Shown: positions 12,531 to 23,439, numbered from the stretch's first letter. The stretch is DNA of 64,000 bases from Larix kaempferi (GCA_027924585.1 BSBM01000372.1:7671001-7735000), one strand, 5' to 3'. Program-made: numbers and translations. Notes: generated by a model not told the origin, from the letters alone.

Positions 12531-14052
12531 TCAAGTCAAATTCAAATTGTATGAAGATGCATATTTCTGACATTTTTCTGAATTGTGCGAGCCAGTCTTA
12601 TCAAGAAGATACACGATGAACATCGGGTAGCCCAAATACACGCAAAGCTCGTTATGACAGTCATATTATAAGACAACGAGTTTTGGCCATAGGATTGATG
12701 ATGGTTAGGAGGGTATTATTTACAGGTTGGAAATGTAATTATGATTGGAATAGTTGAATATGTTATATGGATTGCCTCAAACATTCTGTAAAATCCTCCT
12801 CATGATCCACCATACCACCATATTTCTCCATAAAATTGCGGCATATACTTACAATGGTTGATGCTCGCCCAGATGTGTCAAGTGATCCTTGGCGACTGAT
12901 CCTTCAAATGCATATGTGGAAACTTTATTTCTAAATTACTCCATAATGCATGACTCTTGCATTCATTAATATGATTTAGTATATTGATTACATTCAAGAT
13001 TGCGGCACCATGTATATATTATTAGGTATTCTAGTAGCTTAGGCATATTCAAGGTTGTGTCATCATATATATTATTAGGTATTCGGGTATTTTAGGTATA
13101 TCCCTTTATGTTAGATACAAGACCATCTTGATTATCCATTAATAACCCAAGACCCAAGACCACTTTGATCATCCATTAATAACCCATGTGACTTTAGGTT
13201 GATCATTAAGATTTTACATGCATAAGACAAGGGGACATTCACCCATGGAGCCATAACTTCCTTGTATAAACTCTAATTGAGGTGATCTCCATATTGTCGG
13301 AAATATATTGGTACATCTAACAAGTTTGAGAGACTAGGAACTTTGTTTGTAAGGTTATGACCAACAAACAGTCATTTAAGGCCTTAAATATGCTTTAAAA
13401 TTTTATGGATCCCAAATCACCAAAATGTGACCTACCTTTGAAATTGGCCCTACACTCAAGTAGCAAGTAGCTCTAGACAATTTTTCCACCCCAAACATAA
13501 CAAAAAATATGAAAAATTATATAATGATCCATTTTGGATCACCATAGGTCAACCATTGATATTTTATAAGCATATAACTGTACAACCATAAGTATGCTTT
13601 AAAGGATCGTAATTAATCAATGAAACAATTTGAACTCCATAATACTAAGTGGCCTCCTTAAGACAATTTGAACTCCTTAATACTAAGGGAGCTCCTTTAT
13701 ACCTGACTTAGGATTACAAAATGTTAAATAAAATATATGAAAAGATAACATTACGATCATATCTTTTTATTAAATATGTCGAAAAATAATCTCTCAAATT
13801 TTGATAAATGAAGTATTACGTCAAAAACATATTAGAAATAAAGGTTATAATAACATTAGCCCTGAACATAAATTTGGATAAGGAATGTAACCATCACCAC
13901 AATGGCAATATCCTAATAGTCGGTAGAGAGAGAAAATGTATTGATGGCCAAGAAATATAATAACTTTATTATGAACATTTTGGAGGTGACACTTAATCCT
14001 TTTAGTTCTTTTGAAAGGTTATCCCAAGTAACTCAAGAAACCTTGACATGGG
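12531..14052. other. Intergenic or unclassified sequence
   Basis: No coding segment was recognised. A ~50-bp duplicated stretch containing 'atatattattaggtattc' occurs near 12990-13025 and 13050-13090. Two copies of 'atccattaataaccca' lie near 13135-13190 and recall the 'gggttattaga' phrases in the copia LTRs, but the match is too short to call an LTR. Confidence 0.4.
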
Positions 14053-14416
14053 CCTCTTCGAAACCACCAAATAATATAAAGGATTTGACATGGGCCTCTT
14101 GGAAACCACCAAATAAAATAAAGGATTCCACAAAGGACTTACCCATAAGTGTCACGTGAGTGGTCAACAATGTCAACCTCTTCGAAACCACCAAATAAAA
14201 CAAAGGATTCCACAAAGGACTTACCCATAAGTGTCACGTGAGTGGTCAACAATGTCAACCTCTTCGAAACCACCAAATAAAATAAGGGATTCCACAAAGG
14301 ACTTACCCATAAGTGTCACGTGAGTGGTCAACAATGTCAACCTCTTCGAAACCACCAAATAAAATAAAGGATTTCACAAAGGACTTACCTATAAGTGTCA
14401 CCTGAGTGGTCAACAA
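14053..14416 (+). repeat. 82-bp tandem repeat with embedded G-boxes
   Basis: Units starting CCTCTT(C/G)GAAACCACC begin at 14053, 14095, 14177, 14259 and 14341. The last four are spaced exactly 82 bp; the first is a 42-bp partial unit. Three units carry a perfect CACGTG (14153, 14235, 14317), changed to CACCTG in the last unit. The array ends about 30 bp before homology to copia element A begins. Confidence 0.9.
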
Positions 14417-15011
14417 GGAAAATTTTTGATAAATAATTAATTCAAGGAAAGACACTGCAGTAGTTCTTGGAAGGAAGCAAAGATTGAGAAGGAGTCCACC
14501 CAACAACCAAATAAAGATAAGTATTTGAATTGTCGTTTCTTGTATATATGATTACTTAAATTATATTGTTCAGTCATGTACATACTTATGTTCCTAGATT
14601 TAGTATGTATATTATGCATTTTAGAAAAGTTGCATTAATGAACAAGATACTACTAATATGCAAGTAATGGGTAAGTGGCCATTGCTACTTATCTAGAATG
14701 AAACCTCTTTGATGACATGTTGAGAGTAGTGCACACTCTTAACAATGTTCTGGTAGAGATGGAAGGCATTTAGAAAGTTACTGTATGAATACGGGATATG
14801 GATGAATGTTGTATTGAAGCATTGGCTAAGATAATTGCATGAATGTATGACATATGTCTTTATGTGTAAGCATTTGTTCTGAAATCTATGAGATGTTTCT
14901 AATCATGCAATTGAACTTGTCTTGTAGGAAAGACCGTGTACCATCACCTACAAGAGAGACTTGTTTAGAAGAACAAGCAACGAAGACTCAACAAATCCAT
15001 AAAACTACCTA

Positions 15012-16558
15012 TTGAAGATAGTGAAGGATTTGAAGTTCCCAGGATCTAGGATGCAGTAATGGAAGGATGCCATGATCGAGGAGTACCAGTCAATCATGAA
15101 GAATGATGTTTGGGATGTCGTCCCAAGACCAGAAGGGAAGTCTGTTGTGACTTCCAAATGGATCTACAAGATCAAGCATGTTGCAGATGGTAGCATAGAG
15201 AAATACAAGGCAGGGTTTGTGGCTTGTGGCTTCTCCCAGAAAGAAGGGATAGATTATGAAGAAACTTTTGCACCTATAGCTAGATACACTTCCATCATAA
15301 CAGTACTTGCTCTGGCTGCAGTTATGAAGTGGAAGATACACTAGATGAATGTTAAGACAACTTTCTTGAATGTTGTAGTCGAAGAGGAAGTCTATGTGGA
15401 GCAGCCACTCGGACACATGACAGGGAGTCATATGTGTGCAGATTGAAGAAAGCCTTGTATTCATTGAAACAAGCACCCAGGACATGGAACGCCAGGATAG
15501 ACAGCTTCCTGTCTAGTTTAGGTTTCACCAAGAGTAAAGCGGATTCCAACCTTTAATACAAGGTTGAGGAAGGCAATATGGTGATACTCCTACTGTATGT
15601 GGATGACCTATTTGTGACAAGTGAAGATAGATTGATTGCTGACACGAAGAGGAAGCTCACTGCAAAGTTCGAGATGAAGGACTTGGGTATGATGCATTAC
15701 TTTCTAGGTATGGAGGTGTTGCAGAGTGCAGATGGAATCTTCCTTGGACAAGGGAAGTATGCAGTAGAGATCCTAGAGCAGTTCAGGATGATGGACTGCA
15801 AGGCCATGGCCACACCTATGGCATCGAACCTGAAGCTATTGAGTGATGCTTCATCAGATTCGATTGATGCCACAATGTATCATCAGATGATTGGGTCCTT
15901 GATATACCTAATGAACACGAGACCAGATATTTCCTTTGCTGTGAACAGTTTGAGCTAGTTCCTGATGGATCCTAGACATGTTGACTTGATTGTTGTAAAG
16001 CATATTATGAGGTACCTGAAGGATATGATTGATTATGGGATCAAGTATGATGCGAATCAAAAGTTTAACCTGGAGGGTTATGTTGATTCATATTGGGCAG
16101 GAAATGCTGCAGATAGGAAGAGCACTTCAGGGTGATGCTTTAGCATGGGATTAGGTGTGATCTCTTGGTTTAGTAGGAAGCAATCCTACGTAGGACTGAG
16201 TACAGCCAAAGCAGACTATGTCACAGCTTGTTCGGTTAGTTGTGAGGAAATTTGGATAAGGAAGCTACTGTCTGATTTGTTTGATCTCCAGTTGGATGCT
16301 ACTTATATCTTCCGTGACAACCAGAGTTGTGTGAAGTTGTATGAGAACCCGGTGTTCCATGAAAAGTCGAAGCACATTGAGATCAAGTATCACTATATAA
16401 GGGATATGGTTCAGAGAGGAGCAGTGAAGCTCCAGTATGTTGCAATGGATGAGCAGATTGCAGATGTGTTGACCAAATCACTAGCTAGAGTGAATTTTGA
16501 GTACTTCAGAGAGAGGCCTTGTGTTCTTCAGATAGAAGATACTTCGAGGAGGAAGTGA
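15012..16558 (+). pseudogene. Broken copia reverse transcriptase - RNase H of element B
   Basis: Open segments 15072-15344, 15578-15958 and 16145-16558 together cover RT and RNase H. RT shows DVWDVVPR, SKWIYKIK and EGIDYEETFAP, then a stop after KWKIH and a damaged stretch to 15577. The catalytic YVDDLFV is intact, followed by KDLGMMHYFLGMEV. Single stops follow VNSLS and STSG. In RNase H the usual LSTTEAEY motif reads LSTAKADY, so the catalytic Glu is replaced by Lys. The CDNKS motif reads RDNQS, keeping Asp. The reading ends at a natural stop at 16556-16558, in line with element A. The ancestral enzyme copied element RNA to cDNA; this copy is dead. Confidence 0.88.
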
Positions 16559-16639
16559 TGGGACACATGTGCAGGAGCCATTCCAAGCATGGTGGTAGGA
16601 GGATCCTTCCCATGGATGTGGATGTAAGTGTTGTGTGTT

Positions 16640-17010
16640 GAGCATCAAGACGATGCTCCAGATGATATGCATAAGGATGATGCTATATATGATGATGATC
16701 AGGATGATCATGCGATGATGATATGCATCAGGATGATGCTATATATGATGATGATCAGGATGATCATGCGATGATGATATGCATCAGGACGATGCTCCAA
16801 ATGATGATTAGGATGATCATGTGTGATGAGCATCAGGATGATGCTCCATATGACAATGATTAGGATGATCATGTGATGATGATGTGCATCAGGATGATGC
16901 ACTGTATGATGATGATCATTATGATCATGAGCATGAGGATGATGCTCCGTGCGAGGATGATTGGGAGGATCATGAGTGTCAGGATGATACTCCGTGGTCG
17001 TGGACAGGTT
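16640..17010 (+). repeat. GATGAT/GATCAT minisatellite in element B
   Basis: Units of about 56 bp with 'gatgatgctatatatgatgatg' and 'gatcatgcgatgatgatatgcatcag' are repeated, with near-exact copies starting at 16681 and 16737 and degenerate ones to 17000. It occupies the same site as the 880-1340 array of element A but with different unit length and sequence. His/Asp-rich translations on the minus strand are repeat artefacts. Confidence 0.75.
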
Positions 17011-17029
17011 GTGCAATAAGCATATAATA

Positions 17030-17560
17030 GCGCCCTAGGAAATTTGCACATACTCTTGCAAGGTTTTTCCTATGGCATATAATAGCTCCTTGGGAGATCT
17101 GGAAAATGCTCTTTTGAGGTTTTGCTTGGAGGGACATATAATAGAGCCCTGGGAGATTTGCAGATACTCTTGCGAGGTTTTTCCTATGGCATATAATAGC
17201 TCCTTGGGAGATCTGGAAAATGCACTTTCGAGGTTTTGTCCGTGGCATATAATTTTTCCCTGGGAGATATGATAGGTTGAGCAGTAAGCTCATAATCATT
17301 CCTGGGATTCTCTTTCGAGGTTTTTCCAGACCACATGTAATCAACCTTGGAGATCCGATAGGTTGAGCAGTAAGCTCGTAATCAGTCTTGGGATGCTCTT
17401 TAGAGATCTTGCAGATCACAAGACACTCTTTTAAGGTTTTGTGTAGGTCACATGTAATAGCTCCCTGGGAAATCCAATAGGTTGAGCAGTAAGCTTGTAA
17501 TCAGTCCTGGGATGCTCTTTCGAGGTTTTTTTGATGCACGTAATCATCCCTGAGGATTCC
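17030..17560 (+). repeat. CATATAATAG...GAGGTTTT tandem repeats in element B
   Basis: Units of ~55 bp ('catataatagctccttggg', 'agatctggaaaatgctcttt', 'gaggttttg') at 17030-17250 grade into longer ~85-115-bp units that add 'ataggttgagcagtaagct' and 'taatcagtcctgggatgctc' to 17560. This is a higher-order expansion of a common core, homologous to the 420-870 array of element A. Confidence 0.75.
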
Positions 17561-17807
17561 ACAGAATGGCCAGCTTGTAGAGATGATGAAGACCTACAGG
17601 AGGCTAGGCCTACATCCAGCATGAAAAAGGGCTGGATCTATAGAACTTCCTATGACAAGAAGAATTGAGAAATAGCCCAGTGATCGAGATGACGAGTACA
17701 ACAATAGTGATGATGATGCTCCATGATCCAGTGACGGTGATCCAGCTCCAGAATTGAAGACTTGTGCATATGTGTATTGATGACCTGTGTCAAGAGAATA
17801 CCTTCCT

Positions 17808-17820
17808 AGTTAAGAGGGAG
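17808..17820 (+). other. Polypurine tract of element B
   Basis: GTTAAGAGGGAG abuts the LTR start TGTTGATG at 17821 and is identical in kind to element A's tract. Confidence 0.75.
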
Positions 17821-18454
17821 TGTTGATGTATTTGTAACTTCAGAAGATATTCACTTGTATATTACATTTGTACTTTATTGTATCCCCAACGGAGATGTAT
17901 TATTCCTCCGGTTGGAAGTGTCGTCATTTGTATTTGCAAGTGTCGCAAGTTACATTGTAAGTGTCGTAACTTATATTTGATGGGTTATTAGACCACCTTA
18001 GAGGGGTCGGCCCAATGTGGGTTAAAGGGTTATTAGACAACCCTAGTGGGGTCGGCCTAGTGACAAGTGGTAATGGGTTATTAGAATCTCCTAAGGGAGG
18101 TCGGCCCAGTTAGAGTAAAAGGAAAGTCAAAGTAAAGTATAAATAGAGAGTGTGACTCTGTCATTCTATTCATTCACTCACTCACTCACTTCGCATTAGT
18201 GAAAGAGAGGAGGAGTGTGCCCAAGAGGAGGAGGAGGAGCTTCTAGGAGACTATCTATCTTTTGGGGTTTCATCTTTGTGATCTTTGTATTGGTACTCAT
18301 TCTATCTCTAAGGAAGTTGCGGGGTGTTTCACCTTATTGGTTTTCCTTGGTGAAATGCTTTGTGTCTCTTGTCTCTTGTGTTTGATATCCTATACATATT
18401 GTTCTCTCAGTTAAGATCCTATATCATATTGAATTAAATGATGAAAAAATAACA
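17821..18454 (+). repeat. 3' LTR of element B (634 bp)
   Basis: Begins TGTTGATGTATTTGTAAC and ends AAAAAATAACA, matching the 5' LTR of element A end to end. It contains TATAAATAG at 18139-18147 and three diverged 'gggttattaga' units with 'gtcggcc' (about 17985, 18027 and 18075). Confidence 0.88.
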
Positions 18455-18472
18455 AACAACAAAGAAGAAAAT

Positions 18473-19070
18473 TGTTAGAAAAACAGGATTGCAGAGCAAT
18501 AAAAACAAACAAGATGAATATAAATCACATAAAACACATCACAAGAGAGACACCAATATAATGTGGTTCACCCAATATGGGATACGTTCATATAGAAATT
18601 TCTAGTCCTTATTATTATACCATCCAACAAATGAAGGGATACAATCTACAGCACATCCACTGCAACTTCCTCTTCACTCTCTCACAGTCTCTCTCACACA
18701 ATCATAGATATTTCCACTGCTACAATACCCAACCATATTACAATGCCTTCCTTTTAAAGAGAGAATACCATGGTAAAATACTATGGAATACCCAATGTAC
18801 CACGGGCCGATAAATCACCCATTATTGACCAATTCATGACTATGAAAATACAACATTTTACAAGGCATTTTTTTCTAAAATTTTCGCTACGGGGGCACTT
18901 CCCTTGAACCCCCTCCAGGAGGGGCTCCCAAACTAGTCACATCCCCCCCAAGACCTTCCATGGAGACTATTTTCAGGGGGAAATCCCCCATAAATTCCCC
19001 TATCATAAGCTAGGATCCAGAAACGGTTGAAACACGACCTATGAATAAGGAAGATCAAGCTCCACAACCA
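18473..19070 (-). repeat. 3' LTR of element C (598 bp)
   Basis: Aligns with 37393-37990 without net length change. Shared landmarks are 'ccttattattataccatcca', 'caacttcctcttcactctct' and 'aatcacccattattgacca'. On the minus strand it begins TGGTTGTGGAGC and ends ...TCTAACA. Inside it, the minus strand reads AGTGGGATATTGT, a weak polypurine tract. Confidence 0.9.
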
Positions 19071-19139
19071 ACAATATCCCACTTAGAGATTGATCACAGC
19101 AACTCAACTGCTACTACACTTGATGGACTATGCTCTGAA

Positions 19140-20117
19140 CCTTGGATCTGGAAATTTCATATCCTCACATTCATGCTTTAAGGCAAGCTGAAATCGAGAA
19201 AGAACTCAGTTTATCTTTGGTTATTACCTTTGTCAACATGTCTGCAGGATTCTGGTTAGTGTGTATCTTTTCCAGCTTCAGCAGTTCATCTTCTAGAATA
19301 GACCGCATGAAATGGTACTTGAGCTGTATATGTTTAGTTATTTTCAAGATAAATAGCACTCTGTCTATCACTGTACAACCTACTATTCACATTCTTCTTA
19401 CCCAATTCCTCCATGAGTAACCAAATCATCTCTTTACTAACCTCTATAGCAACACCATACTATTATTCCATTGTTGAAAGTGAAACAACCTTTTGTAGTT
19501 TCAAAATCCAACTTACTATTGTTCCACCTACAGTATAGACATACCCTATGGTGCTCCTCCTGATATCTTTATCACCTTCCATATATGCATCAACATATCC
19601 CTGTAGAAAAGTGTCTGAAACTCCAAAACATAATGTATGAGTGGTAGTACCTCTCAAATACCTAAGAATTCATTGTACTGCCTTCCAATGTTCTTTACCT
19701 GGATTGTTCATATACTTGCTCAAAACTCCCACTGCGTGTGCAATATCTAGTCTGTGCACACCATGGCATACATCAAGCTGCCAACTGTTGATGAATAGGG
19801 AACCCTGGACATGTAATCTATCTCTTCCTGTGTCTTGGGACACATCTCCTTAGTGTGAAATGGATGGAAAAAGGTGTACGAATTGGTTTTTCATTATGCA
19901 TTCTAAACCTCTCCAACACGTTTTGTATGTACTCACCCGGAGACAATGTCAATTTGCGATTTTTCCTGTCTCTTGTTATTCTCATACCAAGGATTTTCTT
20001 TGTAGCACCCAAATCCTTCATCACAAATGAATTATCTAAATTCCTTTTGAGCACATTATATCCTACATGTTAGACCCTGCAACAAGCATGTCATCCACAT
20101 ACAATAACAAGATAATA
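19140..20117 (-). pseudogene. C-terminal RT and RNase H of element C
   Basis: Downstream half of the element C polymerase, reading leftwards from the CACTA junction. It starts with the intact catalytic block IILLLYVDDMLVAG (20078-20117), then KDLGATKKILGMRI and LSPGEYIQNVLERF (19818-20054). The RNase H part has GYVDAYMEGD and VVSLSTME (19463-19657), and KHIQLKYHFMRSILED with ADMLTK (19171-19371). Frameshifts separate these segments. The matching upstream half lies at 34362-34960; one copy of the TAT duplication plus the two halves restores the codon phase, showing that the CACTA element entered a then-continuous frame. Confidence 0.88.
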
Positions 20118-20120
20118 TAT

Positions 20121-20480
20121 CACTAGTACAAAATGAGAGATAAATGACAAAAAAAACGACCAAAATACACATCTAAATGACCACTTTTGAGTTGGTGACC
20201 ACTGGTAGCAAATTAGTGGTAATTTATCACACGACCAAAAATGTGGTCATATTTAGCTTGGTCATTTATAGCTTATCTTGTGGTCGTATATTTGGTCATT
20301 AATTTGGTCATATATTTGGTCATTAATTGTCACAATTAATGACCAAATTTGTGACCACATTTTTTGTCACGTGATAAATAACTGCTAATTTGCTACCAGC
20401 GATCGCCAACTCAAAAGTGGTCATTTATATGCATATTTTGGTCATTTTTTTGGTCACTTGTCTCTCATGTTTTACTGGTG
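20121..20480. repeat. Left terminal foldback of the CACTA element
   Basis: Positions 20121-20260 are the reverse complement, at roughly 85% by eye, of 20341-20480. The inner end (TCTCTCATGTTTTACTGGTG) mirrors the terminal TIR, so the left end is a 360-bp self-complementary unit with a second, internal TIR-like end. Landmarks in each arm are 'aaatgaccacttttgagttgg' in part and 'tggtagcaaattag'. It is not a separate MITE insertion by the evidence here: the base triplet after 20480 is gtc, not the TAT that flanks the outer ends. Confidence 0.85.
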
Positions 20481-20550
20481 GTCATTTATATGCAAATTTT
20501 GGTCATGTTTTTAGTCTTTTATCTTTTTTTAGTGGTTTCATAATATATAT

Positions 20551-20621
20551 AGGGAATAGAGGAATCGAACCACCAACCTCCTACCTATAAGGAAGGTGCT
20601 CTACCATTGAGCTAGCACCCT
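20551..20621 (-). other. tRNA-like sequence with intact A and B boxes
   Basis: The 71-nt minus-strand sequence has a perfect D stem (GCTC/GAGC), an A box TAGCTCAATGG that fits TRGYNNARNNG and a B box GGTTCGATTCC that fits the consensus exactly. In a standard fold the anticodon loop CTTATAG would place UAU (Ile) at the anticodon. The acceptor stem is only partly paired (AGGG/CCCT) and the anticodon and T stems have mismatches, so a functional tRNA is unlikely. No CCA is encoded and no poly(A)-tailed SINE body follows. It sits 70 bp inside the CACTA foldback. Confidence 0.6.
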
Positions 20622-20786
20622 TGAATAGAATTCCATTGAGCCTCTATAGCATGCATTATGTGGACTTACTTTCACACTAATTTGAAACTGTCCTACTGAC
20701 TAAACTTAATAAATTGAATAAACTTGAGGGAAGCCACAGTTAGAGATCATTCATCATTGAATTCTATTAGAAAAGAATTTGCAAAC

Positions 20787-21114
20787 CTGTATCACGTATT
20801 TTCCATATTGATCTTGTGCCAGAGTGCAGACAGATTGCAAGATCTCATCCATCATAATAGTATGTATCTTGTCCTCTTTGCAGTGCTCTGACACTCTCTG
20901 TCACCATTACAATTTGAAAAATAAAATTCTGGCATGCAAATAACCAATGACAGATTAAAAGGAGAACAATTGGTGGAATATTATAACAATTAGACTCACC
21001 TGAATGACACAACAACCATATGGATGGGAGGATAGTACCACAACTAGGCCAAAAAAGGATGCAATAATGAAATATATTTTATCTTGGGAAATACACTCAA
21101 TACACTTATGGACC
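20787..21114 (-). pseudogene. Captured PUMILIO (PUF) gene fragment, two exons
   Basis: Exon 1 (21000-21114) encodes [15 protein letters not shown] and [13 protein letters not shown]. Exon 2 (20787-20897) encodes RVSEHCKED and DEILQSVCTLAQDQYGKYVIQ in part. These match consecutive PUF repeats of plant PUMILIO RNA-binding proteins, where RVLEHC follows GCRVIQ at an exon border. The 102-bp intron begins GTGAG after CAG and ends ACAG, phase 0, and exon 2 is again followed by GT. About 75 codons are open with no stop. PUF proteins bind mRNA 3' UTRs and repress translation; this fragment, about two of the usual eight repeats, has no start codon or further exons. It lies in the CACTA element on the minus strand. 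Confidence 0.85.
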
Positions 21115-22721
21115 CTACCCAAATTCAATAGTACAGTTTAACAGTTACCATAAGTTTCAAAAAATATGTCCATATCATTAAGTACGCAGGAAGTAAATTA
21201 ACCTATCATAACGTATAATGCTAAGAACAAAAATCATAATATCGTAACTATCAGTGCTATTCCAAATTTCCAATAAATCATACCATGAGACTTCCTGATA
21301 GAAATAGAGTAAGTATATCTATCCAACAAAAGGCGAAGAGCTTGTTCGACTCTCTAATGAAATTTTGATGATGGACCCTTTAGAATGTGCCATAGTAGAG
21401 CACTACACCCTATTGTTTTCTCCTCTGAAGGCTAAATGACAACTTCTCCCATTATTTTTTTTATACCTGCTCATTTAGATAGGAAATATCATATACAACA
21501 AAATGTGGCTTCTCAAGAAAAGATAGTAGTAATGATAAAAATTGAAAAAACTCATGCCAGTAACTAACAACAAATGTACGTACTGATTATTTTATTTCTT
21601 GTTAAAAAACGTGAGTTCAGAGATGATTATTTTATTTCTTGTTCAAAAAATGTGATGAAAGGAATGACAAGTAGAAATATGGAATCAGGAGCAGCTACTT
21701 CAATGTCGTATAGATCAAATTGATAGTAAGAAAAAGAACCATATCCTTATCACAATGAGACACATTACACATTTCACAAATAGGTTTCAACTCCTGCGGA
21801 CCCTCATTTCTTCCTTTTTGGTGTCCTGGAATTAGGAAACGGTGTTGATAGTGCGGGACACGATGCAAACATGTGTCCATGTCCGACACGTGTTTGCATC
21901 GTTTCCGTGTCCGAAACAATGTCATGGGACACGGAGGGGGTTTAAGATGTGTCTGGTTTCCTAGATGATAATATGTCAATCACTATAGGAGAAACATAAA
22001 ACATGTCAGTTTGCTAATTCAGTTGAAGTGCAAAAATTAAATATCTCTCTTCCGCAACATCAATATGTTAAACTTCTCAATATTTTCTTAGTTTGTGTCA
22101 TCATTCCCTGGTATTGTGCTTAATATGGGCATTGAGCTTGTTCCTCCACTACCATTTTATGTATTGGCCACATCGGTTTTGTGACTTTGGTTGAAAGATG
22201 TTCTCTATAAATCTTTAAGAGGCCCCCCGTGTAATCTAGAGATTTTGAAAATCCCAGACAGTGCTTAAGATATCTCATTATCTGCATGTACATTTATAGA
22301 GATGTTTAGTAATTTCTGGCCATTCCTAATTCTAGTTGTGTCATTTCTGGACCATAGAAATGCTTGATATTCTTTAACTTTGCGATGTATTGCACATGGT
22401 TGCATATTCCATTGGCCACTTAGTGTGTTTGTCTTTACTGCGGCTAACTGGCACAATATGGATTATGCTTTTAGGGATATTTCTTGAAAACTTAAGTGTA
22501 GTATTTTATCTCTATTGTGATTTCCATTTCTACTCTTCATAGTTAGACACTGTGACATATCCCTATATTATTTTAGATGAGATGTTCTGTCTTTTTGCTA
22601 TCCTCGTATTCATGTTTTCTATATTTTAGCTCCCTGTCTTATTCCATTTTACTCATTGTTTGCATTCCAAAGTGTTCTGTATGGAACTAATTTCTTACTA
22701 TTATTGGTATGGATAATGCAG
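21115..22721. other. CACTA interior between captured fragments
   Basis: No exon was recognised. One feature stands out: GATGCAAACA (21862) and TGTTTGCATC (21891-21900) form 10-bp inverted arms around 'tgtgtccatgtccgacacg', with further GTGTCC/GGACAC motifs nearby. The remainder is A+T-rich and may include introns or flanks of the captured genes. Confidence 0.4.
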
Positions 22722-22940
22722 TCCCAAGGCATGTGCTGCAATCCTCTATAAGTCAGCTAAATCTACTCCTAAGGTATGTAGTTAGTATAATTCATTCTAT
22801 GTTCTCTTTTGGTGAAATGAGAATGAAGTGTTAGTTCTCTTTCTGGTCTTATTCATATGTTTCTTATACAGGCAGCAGAGAAACTGAGAATTACAACCCA
22901 AGAAATACAAAAATTTAAGATTACTGATGAAGTTATTCCT
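22722..22940 (+). pseudogene. Captured acetyl-CoA carboxylase alpha-CT fragment, exons i-ii
   Basis: Exon i (22722-22773) reads KACAAILYKSAKSTPK and exon ii (22872-22940) reads AAEKLRITTQEIQKFKITDE in part, then VIP. This is the SPEACAAIL...AAEKLRIT...IIPEP block of the carboxyltransferase alpha subunit of plastid acetyl-CoA carboxylase, which makes malonyl-CoA for fatty acid synthesis. The 98-bp intron is GTATG...ACAG, phase 0. The acceptor before exon i splits the Ser codon, and a conserved Glu is Lys. After VIP the expected GT donor reads AT, so splicing to the next exon would fail. The downstream exons are at 29429-29960, now 6.5 kb away because of the gypsy D insertion and other sequence. 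Confidence 0.85.
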
Positions 22941-23439
22941 ATTAGTTTATCCTGCCCTAGTATGAACAATATTTTTGTTAGTACTTGGCTGTTAATTTTG
23001 CCAATACATAATACATATCATTAATCAGGGAAGGATACCTATGTATGGTTGAGAGTACAAGGGTCATTTTGTTAGTTGCAAGTCAATCATCAAGTTATAT
23101 TTTTTCTTGTAGTCAACAAATAAGTCTTGTTGCTAGGATCTTGGATTTAATATTTATTGTTCTAAAATTATAATATACCTTATTATTAGGTGGGGATTGA
23201 GTTATGGAGGCTATTAGGAAGTCCTATTCAGGAGTCCCGAGTTAAGTGGACAATTGTGTACATGTTCCTTTATGTTTGTTTGGACTAGTGGCATGCCCCC
23301 CTTTCCCCGTGACATCTTCATTGTGGTTTTTTACTTCTTCCCTACTTCATCATATTATTCTCTACATAGGGACTTTGGTGGGGTACCCTACCGGGACATG
23401 AATGTTTATATTTTCCATTACTTGACATAGGGTGAGGTC

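Larger units (their letters stand above)
14450..18454 (+). mobile_element. Ty1/copia retrotransposon B (5'-truncated)
   Basis: Plus-strand relative of element A. It aligns with A from about 14450 (A position near 3500) through RT/RNase H, the repetitive 3' UTR, the polypurine tract and a complete 634-bp 3' LTR. No matching 5' LTR or primer site was found upstream, so the 5' part is missing; the break lies next to the 82-bp tandem array. Like A, it shows no integrase ahead of RT. Its right end is followed after 18 bp by element C. Confidence 0.82.

Noticed and set aside
14053-14416. CRISPR-like array (regular repeats)
   Set aside because: The units are fully tandem with no unique spacers, and the window is plant DNA.
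16708-17016. His-rich open frames (HDHNDHHH type) that look like a metal-binding protein
   Set aside because: They arise from the GATGAT/GATCAT minisatellite on its non-coding strand; the same repeat gives different peptides in element A.
18455-18472. Primer site showing that B's LTR is a 5' LTR of a rightward element
   Set aside because: The bases after the LTR (aacaacaaagaag) do not resemble any tRNA 3' end, while a polypurine tract precedes it, so it is a 3' LTR.
20121-20480. Stand-alone MITE inserted in copia C
   Set aside because: The triplet after 20480 does not match the left TAT, and the copia frame resumes only after 34361, so the true right end is at 34361.
20551-20621. Functional tRNA-Ile(UAU) gene
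   Set aside because: The acceptor, anticodon and T stems contain mismatches; only a tRNA-like call is supported.
21695-21979. 94-codon minus-strand frame with several Cys and His
   Set aside because: Spans the GTGTCC/GGACAC inverted motif and matches no family I know; insufficient support for a gene.
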